Source: Candidatus Opitulatrix roisinitermitis (GTDB taxonomy: Bacteria; Actinomycetota; Actinomycetes; Actinomycetales; Bifidobacteriaceae). Taken from it: a stretch of DNA of 9,753 nt. Below, piece after piece: positions 5,149 to 9,753 of the stretch (position 1 is its first letter; each line of letters begins with the position of its first letter). The DNA is taken from NCBI GenBank assembly GCA_031288055.1, contig JAITSD010000113.1:1-9753 (forward strand), in the 5' to 3' direction. Under the pieces are notes generated by a model. The model was not told where the DNA came from and ran no database searches. It saw nothing but the letters and a program-made list of their open reading frames with translations. Made by a program: the position numbers and the translations under genes.

Positions 5149-6864
5149 TTATGATTTTTTAACACCTAAACTAGCCCTTAAACCATTAACTATTGCCACA
5201 ACATCAATTATCTCTTGTCCTAAAGCTCCATAAATAGCTGGAATAAAACCCAAACCAGCAAAAACCATAGCAATTACAGATAGAGCTATGCCGCCAATCA
5301 TGGACTGCTTAGCAATTATCATAGTTCTAGAGGCTATTTTCATAGCCTTAGGAATATCACATAAATGATCCCCGCCAATCACAATATCAGCACTTTGACT
5401 AGCCGCAGATAAATTACCGTGTGAAATGGCCAAACCTAAATCAGCTGTGGCTAAAACTGGAGCATCATTTATACCATCCCCCACAAATAACACCGGTCTG
5501 GGTTCAAGCTGGTTCATAACTTCAACTTTATCTAGCGGCTTCAGATCAGCATAAGCCCTATCAATACCAACTAATTTAGCAATTTTATTAGCTGTATTAT
5601 AATTATCACCAGTTAAAAGGGCTAGTTTTTGCACATTATGGCGTTTTAAATTAGTAATGGTTTTTGCTGCATCAGGTTTAACAGAATCTTCAAATATAAA
5701 ACGAGCTACTTTATTATGTCTTATATAAAAATCCGAACTTATTTGTTCACCCTCACCCTTAACTATAGAAATTGGTATATTATCAACCACACCTTGGATA
5801 CCTAAGCCAGACATTTCACTAATATTTTTAACTTGAGCTGATAAATTATAAACATCTTTCGCCTTTTTATTTGCTTGCCCAAGTTTTTCAAAATAATTTT
5901 GAAAAGCTTTTGATAAAGGGTGAGAAGAGTATTTTTCTAAACTAAAAGCTAAATAAAGCACTTTGTCCATTTCTACATCTTGCAATAATTTAACCCTAAC
6001 TAATTTAGGATGGCCTAAAGTAATAGTACCCGTTTTGTCAAAAGCTACAGTTTTTACTTCACTTAATATTTGAATTGAATTAGAGTTTTTAAAAATAATT
6101 CCTCTTTTAGCACCAGCATTAATACCTCCTAAAAAAGCCACCGGTGCAGCAATTAACAAAGGGCAAGGTGTAGCCAAAACTAATACTCTAGCAATTGAAT
6201 CCAAATCGTGGGTTAGAAAATAAGCTCCCGCAGCTAAAATTAAAGCTAAACCTGTAAAATATATAGAATATCTACTTGCTAAAGATATTATCTGGGGTTT
6301 ATTTAACATAGCTTTTTCCACCAAATCAATTATTTTTTGGTATTCACTATATTGGGGCGAAACTAAAACCCTCATATAAAAAGCTGTATTACCATTTTTT
6401 GTACCACTTAATATTTTATCATTCACGCCTTTACGAATCGGAGCCATTTCTCCAGTTATGGAACTTTCATCAAATATGGCTACACCTTTAACAATTACAC
6501 CTTCGGTCACAGTTATCTCACCAGCTTTAATTAAAATAATATCATCAGGCTTTATATCTGATATAGACACATCAATTATTTTAGTATTATTTTTTAAATG
6601 AGCTTTAGTTGGTCGTAATTTTCGCAAAACTTGTAAATTCTTTTTAGCTCTATTAGCCGCATAATGTTCAATAAACTCACCTGTCCAAGTCATCATCACC
6701 ACCACAAACGAAGCCAAATATTCATCCACAAAAAGTGTTGAACTAATCGCTAAAATAGCTAAAATATCCGTTCCCCAATCACCTTTTGCAATTGAAATAA
6801 TAACTTTATATAAACGATACAAAGCATTCAAAGAACAAAAAATAACAATAACTATATCTGTCAA
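5149..6864 (-). CDS. P1B-type heavy-metal translocating ATPase, short N-terminus, TPCP membrane motif
   Basis: A 571-residue ATP-driven metal pump of the inner membrane. Order: helix about 4-26; helix pair about 31-66; actuator domain with TGE (137-139); membrane motif T-P-C-P (232-235); phosphorylation loop DKTGT (276-280, D276); SSHP (313-316, the P1B His-Pro); LTGD (417-420); hinge GDGINDAP (462-469); final helices about 522-562. The TPC motif replaces the CPC or SPC of Cu, Zn or Co pumps and is the one described for the P1B-5 subgroup (Ni/Fe), but no C-terminal hemerythrin domain is present, so the metal is undetermined. There is no N-terminal metal-binding domain, and the first helix (MA) of the usual eight seems absent. 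The TTG start has AGGAAAGG six bases upstream, and an in-frame TAG five codons before excludes a longer protein. It follows efp by 55 bp, probably in one transcript. Confidence 0.93.
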   Translation of the reverse strand: MTDIVIVIFCSLNALYRLYKVIISIAKGDWGTDILAILAISSTLFVDEYLASFVVVMMTWTGEFIEHYAANRAKKNLQVLRKLRPTKAHLKNNTKIIDVSISDIKPDDIILIKAGEITVTEGVIVKGVAIFDESSITGEMAPIRKGVNDKILSGTKNGNTAFYMRVLVSPQYSEYQKIIDLVEKAMLNKPQIISLASRYSIYFTGLALILAAGAYFLTHDLDSIARVLVLATPCPLLIAAPVAFLGGINAGAKRGIIFKNSNSIQILSEVKTVAFDKTGTITLGHPKLVRVKLLQDVEMDKVLYLAFSLEKYSSHPLSKAFQNYFEKLGQANKKAKDVYNLSAQVKNISEMSGLGIQGVVDNIPISIVKGEGEQISSDFYIRHNKVARFIFEDSVKPDAAKTITNLKRHNVQKLALLTGDNYNTANKIAKLVGIDRAYADLKPLDKVEVMNQLEPRPVLFVGDGINDAPVLATADLGLAISHGNLSAASQSADIVIGGDHLCDIPKAMKIASRTMIIAKQSMIGGIALSVIAMVFAGLGFIPAIYGALGQEIIDVVAIVNGLRASLGVKKS

Positions 6865-6870
6865 AGTCTG

Positions 6871-6878
6871 CCTTTCCT
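6871..6878 (-). promoter_or_regulatory. Shine-Dalgarno for the ATPase TTG start
   Basis: AGGAAAGG on the minus strand, six bases before the TTG at 6864. It is the clearest ribosome binding site in the window and fixes the non-ATG start. The efp-ATPase gap around it is very AT-rich and includes a 12-bp palindrome (6887-6898), but no terminator. Confidence 0.7.
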
Positions 6879-6919
6879 ATAAATTCAAATAATTATTTAA
6901 TTAATTTAAATTATAAACT

Positions 6920-7477
6920 TTAAGCTTTACCTAAATATTCGCCTGAACGAGTATCGACATTTATCTTTTCACCTTGTTCTATAAATAAAGGTACATTAAC
7001 TTTAACTCCAGTTTCTAAAGTGGCTGGTTTTGTACCCGACTGAGCTCTATCGCCCTGCACCCCTGGTTCAGTATAAACAATTTCTAAAGTCACAGAAGTT
7101 GGCATATCAACAAATAATGGATTAGACTCATGAAAAGCCACAATAGCATTTTGACCCTCCAGCAAATATTTATCTAATTTACCAGCTATAGACTCTGATA
7201 CAGTTGTTTGTTCATAAGTAGAATTATCCATAAAAACAAAATCTTGACCCTCTTTATAAAGATATTGCATTTGTCTTTTATCGACTGTGGCAAATTCAAT
7301 TTTGGTTCCAGCATTAAAAGTTTTATCTAAAACTTTACCTGACAAAACATTTTTTATTTTTGTTCTAACAAAAGCACCACCTTTACCTGGTTTTACATGT
7401 TGAAACTCTGTAACATTCCATAAATTACCGTCTAAATTTAAAACTGAACCATTTTTAATGTCGTTAGTCGTTGCCAT
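6920..7477 (-). CDS. efp: Translation elongation factor P
   Basis: EF-P rescues ribosomes stalled at consecutive prolines by binding between the P and E sites. At 185 residues it is full family length. The N-terminal KOW-like domain carries the tip loop HVKPGKGGAFVRTK (27-40), with K32 at the position modified in many bacteria. The two OB domains follow, and the protein ends with the family signature VDTRSGEYLGKA (174-185). No EpmA/EpmB or rhamnosyl-transferase (EarP) gene is nearby; a lysine tip argues against EarP-type arginine modification. The ATG at 7477 gives the canonical N-terminus and has a leaderless-type -10 exactly six bases upstream. It heads a probable operon with the metal ATPase. 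Confidence 0.97.
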   Translation of the reverse strand: MATTNDIKNGSVLNLDGNLWNVTEFQHVKPGKGGAFVRTKIKNVLSGKVLDKTFNAGTKIEFATVDKRQMQYLYKEGQDFVFMDNSTYEQTTVSESIAGKLDKYLLEGQNAIVAFHESNPLFVDMPTSVTLEIVYTEPGVQGDRAQSGTKPATLETGVKVNVPLFIEQGEKINVDTRSGEYLGKA

Positions 7478-7483
7478 AGTATA

Positions 7484-7492
7484 AGTCTAACA
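7484..7492 (-). promoter_or_regulatory. Candidate leaderless promoter of efp
   Basis: Extended -10 TGTTAGACT (7492 to 7484), six bases (TATACT), then the ATG at 7477. No convincing -35 is seen (AAAAGT at 17 bp). The TATACT abutting the ATG is itself -10-like, but it would start transcription inside the gene. The hexamer TAGACT alone is weak; the case rests on the same spacing at four other starts. Confidence 0.5.
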
Positions 7493-7518
7493 TAACGGTC
7501 AATCTAACTTTTAGAGCA

Positions 7519-7527
7519 TGCTAAACT
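7519..7527 (+). promoter_or_regulatory. Candidate leaderless promoter of the 55-residue membrane protein
   Basis: Extended -10 TGCTAAACT, six bases (AATTTT), then the ATG at 7534. The -35 region is poor (GTCAAT). It is divergent from the efp promoter within a 56-bp gap. The palindrome AGCATGCT (7515-7522) overlaps its left end. Confidence 0.5.
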
Positions 7528-7533
7528 AATTTT

Positions 7534-7701
7534 ATGTCTAATGATATTCCAGCTGATGATATTAACACCACTAAATCAACTATTGCTCCTAGTGGAGTTT
7601 ATCGTAAAATTTGGACTCGCCAAACTATTATTTTATCTCTTATAATCACAGCTATTTTAAGCAGTGTGCTTGGTGTAAGTATATTTTTATTAATTAAATA
7701 G
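7534..7701 (+). CDS. Small single-pass membrane protein, unknown family
   Basis: An ATG opens 55 codons closed by TAG. The first 30 residues are polar (start MSNDIPADDI) and end in a basic stretch with R24, K25 and R29. Residues about 31-54 form one strongly hydrophobic helix rich in Ile, Leu and Ser, and the protein ends in lysine. The basic residues before the helix predict an N-in orientation with almost nothing outside. I recognise no family. Support for it being real: it fills the only gap of that size in the window, has a complete polar-basic-hydrophobic layout, and carries the same -10/N6/ATG arrangement as the conserved genes. It is divergent from efp and convergent with manC, ending 10 bp from it. 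Its function is unknown. Confidence 0.72.
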   Translation: MSNDIPADDINTTKSTIAPSGVYRKIWTRQTIILSLIITAILSSVLGVSIFLLIK

Positions 7702-7724
7702 ACTTTATCAATTAAATAAACTTT
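7692..7724. repeat. Imperfect 15-bp direct repeat at the convergent gene ends
   Basis: AATTAAATAGACTTT (7692-7706) recurs as AATTAAATAAACTTT (7710-7724) with one mismatch and an 18-bp period. It spans the stop codons of the small membrane gene and manC. The TTTATTAATT at 7686-7695 can also pair imperfectly with 7710-7720, so a weak AU-only bidirectional terminator is possible, but no GC stem is present. Confidence 0.4.
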
Positions 7725-8827
7725 TCTAAATCTTCATCCTCTAAATGCGGCACAATATCTTTAACTTTTTGAGCTAAATCACGATGAGTGACCAAAATAG
7801 CATCTCCCGAATTAATAACAGCTAATTTTTCCACACCTAATAAAACAATTAATTTTTCTTGTGAATCAAATACTATATTATTATTAGATTGAATATTATG
7901 GACAAATTCCCAATTTCCCAAAACCACATTTTTGCCTTCAGTATTAGTTTTAATATTTTTAGATTTTTCAATCAAACTTGCAATAGCATCCCAATCACCA
8001 ACATCTGTCCAACCAAAATCTCCTGACACTACTGCCATCATACCTTTTTTAGAAACTGGTTCAGCAATAGCATAATCAATAGCCACTTTTTCTAAATTAG
8101 GCCAAATTTGATTTTGCACAATTAATCTTTCAGGACTATCCCAGACTTTAGCAATTTTCATAATATCATCATATAGTTTAGGTTTTTGAATAGCTAAAGC
8201 ATTTAAAAGCACACTAGCTTTAGAAATAAAAATACCAGCATTCCAAAAATATCTATTTGATTCCAAATATTGTTTAGCTACTTCCTCAGTGGGTTTTTCC
8301 ACAAATTGCTTTATAACATTTACCCCATCAGTTAATTTCCTACCCTTTTCGATATAACCAAAGGAACTAGATGGTTTATTAGGTTTTATTCCAATAGTAG
8401 CTATAAAACCGTGATTAGCTATTTTAACAGCTTTGTCAACACAATCAAAAAATTTAGAATTATCAGCTGTATCAATAACATGATCGGCCGCAAAAGAACC
8501 AAAAACCACATCACCATGTCTTTTATATAAAATAGCTACAGTCAAACCAATAGCTGCCATAGAATCTTTAGGACTCAACTCGTCAATAAAACAATCCTGT
8601 GACAGTTCTGGTAATTGCCTTATAACCGAATCTAAATGTGACTGACCCGTCACCACTAATATATTATCTTTAGCTGACAAATTATTTAATCTATCAATAG
8701 TAGATTGCAAAAGTGAACGCCCAGAACCCGTTAAATCATATAAAAACTTAGGTGATGCTTTACGACTTAAAGGCCATAATCTAGTCCCTCCACCACCAGC
8801 TGGCACTATTGAATAAAAATTATTCAT
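7712..8827 (-). CDS. manC: Mannose-1-phosphate guanylyltransferase (GDP-mannose pyrophosphorylase)
   Basis: Makes GDP-mannose from mannose-1-phosphate and GTP, the donor for mannosylated glycans and surface polysaccharides. It has 371 residues. The nucleotidyltransferase motif GGGGTRLWPLSR is at 11-22, followed by the PKFL lysine (K27), AADH with the metal-binding aspartate (113-116), FVEKP (175-179), FWNAGIF (194-200) and GWTDVGDW (272-279). The C-terminal 70 residues look like the short beta-helix part. There is no fused phosphomannose isomerase domain. I place the start at the ATG at 8827, which gives the normal short lead into the glycine-rich loop. A longer reading from 8878 would add 17 residues and overlap prs by 50 bp. 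With the chosen start, the prs stop TAG is one base upstream and no Shine-Dalgarno is visible, so translation probably depends on termination of prs. Confidence 0.93.
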   Translation of the reverse strand: MNNFYSIVPAGGGGTRLWPLSRKASPKFLYDLTGSGRSLLQSTIDRLNNLSAKDNILVVTGQSHLDSVIRQLPELSQDCFIDELSPKDSMAAIGLTVAILYKRHGDVVFGSFAADHVIDTADNSKFFDCVDKAVKIANHGFIATIGIKPNKPSSSFGYIEKGRKLTDGVNVIKQFVEKPTEEVAKQYLESNRYFWNAGIFISKASVLLNALAIQKPKLYDDIMKIAKVWDSPERLIVQNQIWPNLEKVAIDYAIAEPVSKKGMMAVVSGDFGWTDVGDWDAIASLIEKSKNIKTNTEGKNVVLGNWEFVHNIQSNNNIVFDSQEKLIVLLGVEKLAVINSGDAILVTHRDLAQKVKDIVPHLEDEDLEKFI

Positions 8828-8828
8828 T

Positions 8829-9753
8829 CTATTTTTGAACGCCATTAGCAAACAAACTAGCCACTGATTTTTCCGCAAAAATAGCTTTCAAAGCTTTAGC
8901 CAATAAAGGAGCAACTGACACAACATCTAATTTAGAAAATTTCTTAGCCTCAGTAATAGGTAAACTATTTGTCACAATAACTTTTTCTGCTGCACAATTA
9001 GATAATCTTTCCACAGCTGGTGGAGAAAATACTGGATGGGTCCCCACAACATAAATTGATTTAGCACCGGCTTTTTGAAGTGCCTCAACACTATGCACAA
9101 TAGTGCCTGCTGTATCAATTAAATCATCCACCACTATACAATCTCTATTTTTAACATCACCAACTATTTTACCAGCTTTAGAAATATTAGGTCTAGACAT
9201 ATCTCTAGTTTTGTGAACAAAAGCCAATCTAGCTCCTTTAAATTTTGTTACCCATTCTTCAGAAACCCTTATACGACCAGCATCTGGCGAAACAATTGTT
9301 ATATTATCTAATGGTACAAATTGTTTAACTTTGTCTGCTAATTCATCTTGGGCAGTTAAATGATCAACTGGACCGTTAAAAAAACCTTGCGCCTGAGCCG
9401 CATGCATATCAATACTAACAATTCTTGAAGCACCCGCTGCTGTAAACATATCAAAAATTAATCGTGAAGTTATAGGTTCTCTACCATAACTCTTTTTATC
9501 TTGTCTAGCATAACCTAAACAAGGTATAACCACAGTTATATTTCTAGCTGAAGCTCTTTTTAAAGCGTCAATCATAATTAATTGCTCTATTATATTATCA
9601 TTTACCGGATGGCAATGAGTTTGCAAAACAAAAACATTAGCTCCTCTAACCGATTCGCCAAAACGAACATATATTTCGCCATTAGCAAAATTATAAGCTT
9701 CCGTGGGCAAAAGTTCAACCCCTAAATTATTAGCTACCTCTCGTGACAAATAT
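8829..9753 (-). CDS. prs: Ribose-phosphate pyrophosphokinase, 5' end outside the window
   Basis: Makes PRPP from ribose-5-phosphate and ATP, feeding nucleotide synthesis and salvage. The frame is open to the right edge; roughly the first dozen residues seem missing, since the visible part begins just before LGVELLPTEAYNFANGE, which in the family follows a short strand with an LFSG-type motif. The family features are CLGYARQDKKSYGREPI (ATP/flexible loop region), DMHAAQAQGFF, and the PRPP-binding loop VVDDLIDTAGTI near the last third. The catalytic-lysine segment reads VHKTRDMSRPN instead of the classical DKRRP type, so it is a somewhat divergent class. TTG at 9747-9749 is an internal leucine, not the start. 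It is one base upstream of manC on the same strand and likely co-transcribed with it. Confidence 0.95.
   Translation of the reverse strand, partial: YLSREVANNLGVELLPTEAYNFANGEIYVRFGESVRGANVFVLQTHCHPVNDNIIEQLIMIDALKRASARNITVVIPCLGYARQDKKSYGREPITSRLIFDMFTAAGASRIVSIDMHAAQAQGFFNGPVDHLTAQDELADKVKQFVPLDNITIVSPDAGRIRVSEEWVTKFKGARLAFVHKTRDMSRPNISKAGKIVGDVKNRDCIVVDDLIDTAGTIVHSVEALQKAGAKSIYVVGTHPVFSPPAVERLSNCAAEKVIVTNSLPITEAKKFSKLDVVSVAPLLAKALKAIFAEKSVASLFANGVQK

Noticed and set aside
5124..5151. Stop-codon read-through joining the ATPase to the in-frame short ORF before tgt
   Set aside because: The ATPase ends at the usual family position and the stop is TAA; nothing suggests recoding.
6887..6898. 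12-bp palindrome AAATAATTATTT between efp and the ATPase as a terminator or operator
   Set aside because: It is made only of A and T in a very AT-rich gap, has no GC stem or loop, and chance is sufficient.
7478..7483. TATACT (minus strand) directly abutting the efp ATG as its -10 box
   Set aside because: It would place the transcript start inside the gene, and the efp N-terminus is clearly the one starting at 7477.
8828..8878. Upstream start of manC at 8878, adding 17 residues
   Set aside because: The extension (MRKNQWLVCLL...) is the antisense-free shifted reading of the prs end, is not family-like, and would overlap prs by 50 bp. The ATG at 8827 gives the normal lead to the GGGGTRLWPLSR motif.
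9747..9749. TTG as the start of prs
   Set aside because: The frame stays open to the window edge, and the family has further N-terminal residues; this codon is an internal leucine.
1..9753. Recoding of TGA as glycine or tryptophan (as in some Patescibacteria)
   Set aside because: All conserved glycines and tryptophans that I checked use standard codons, and no conserved gene is interrupted by an in-frame TGA.
1..9753. CRISPR array, tRNA gene, insertion sequence or defence cluster
   Set aside because: There are no spaced repeat arrays, no cloverleaf-like segments with TTCGA-type loops in the gaps, no transposase-like protein and no inverted terminal repeats. The genes are almost all housekeeping.

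Overview
This AT-rich bacterial window most resembles Candidatus Saccharibacteria (TM7, Patescibacteria/CPR). That placement is inferred from recalled protein families, not from a search. The evidence is compact gene packing, frequent TTG/GTG starts, and several proteins whose closest recalled relatives are actinobacterial: the long cold-shock protein, the DUF3027 protein, the PonA-like PBP and the ManC style. Saccharibacteria live as epibionts on Actinobacteria. TGA does not occur in frame inside any gene, so the standard bacterial code fits, not the recoded TGA of Gracilibacteria/SR1.

Layout. Positions 1-2655 (minus strand) hold two units: a MIP18-family Fe-S assembly protein overlapping a Ser/Thr kinase, then a membrane-anchored DsbA-like protein followed by the start of a class A penicillin-binding protein that runs off the left edge. 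Positions 2739-3882 (plus) hold the cold-shock protein and the DUF3027 protein, whose 3' end overlaps tgt by 50 bp on the opposite strand. Positions 3833-7477 (minus) hold efp, a P1B-type metal ATPase and tgt, with a possible 22-codon ORF just before tgt. Positions 7534-7701 (plus) encode an unrecognised 55-residue membrane protein, divergent from efp. Positions 7712-9753 (minus) hold prs (5' end outside the window) and manC, one base apart. No intergenic stretch exceeds 100 bp. I found no tRNA, rRNA, CRISPR array, insertion sequence or GC-rich intrinsic terminator.

Functionally this is mostly core physiology: translation (EF-P, queuosine tRNA modification), nucleotide precursor supply (PRPP), envelope building (PBP, GDP-mannose, extracytoplasmic thiol-disulfide chemistry), metal transport, Fe-S maturation and signalling by phosphorylation.

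The strongest unlisted signal is in the promoters. Five genes that appear to begin transcripts (positions 1397, 2655, 2739, 7477, 7534) each have an extended -10 of the form TGnTAnnnT followed by exactly six bases and then ATG, which predicts leaderless mRNAs. Two genes that appear internal to operons (the kinase and the ATPase) instead start with TTG behind a Shine-Dalgarno sequence. The second notable feature is the cold-shock/DUF3027 pair, which looks actinobacterial. I see no defence system, toxin cluster or mobile element.
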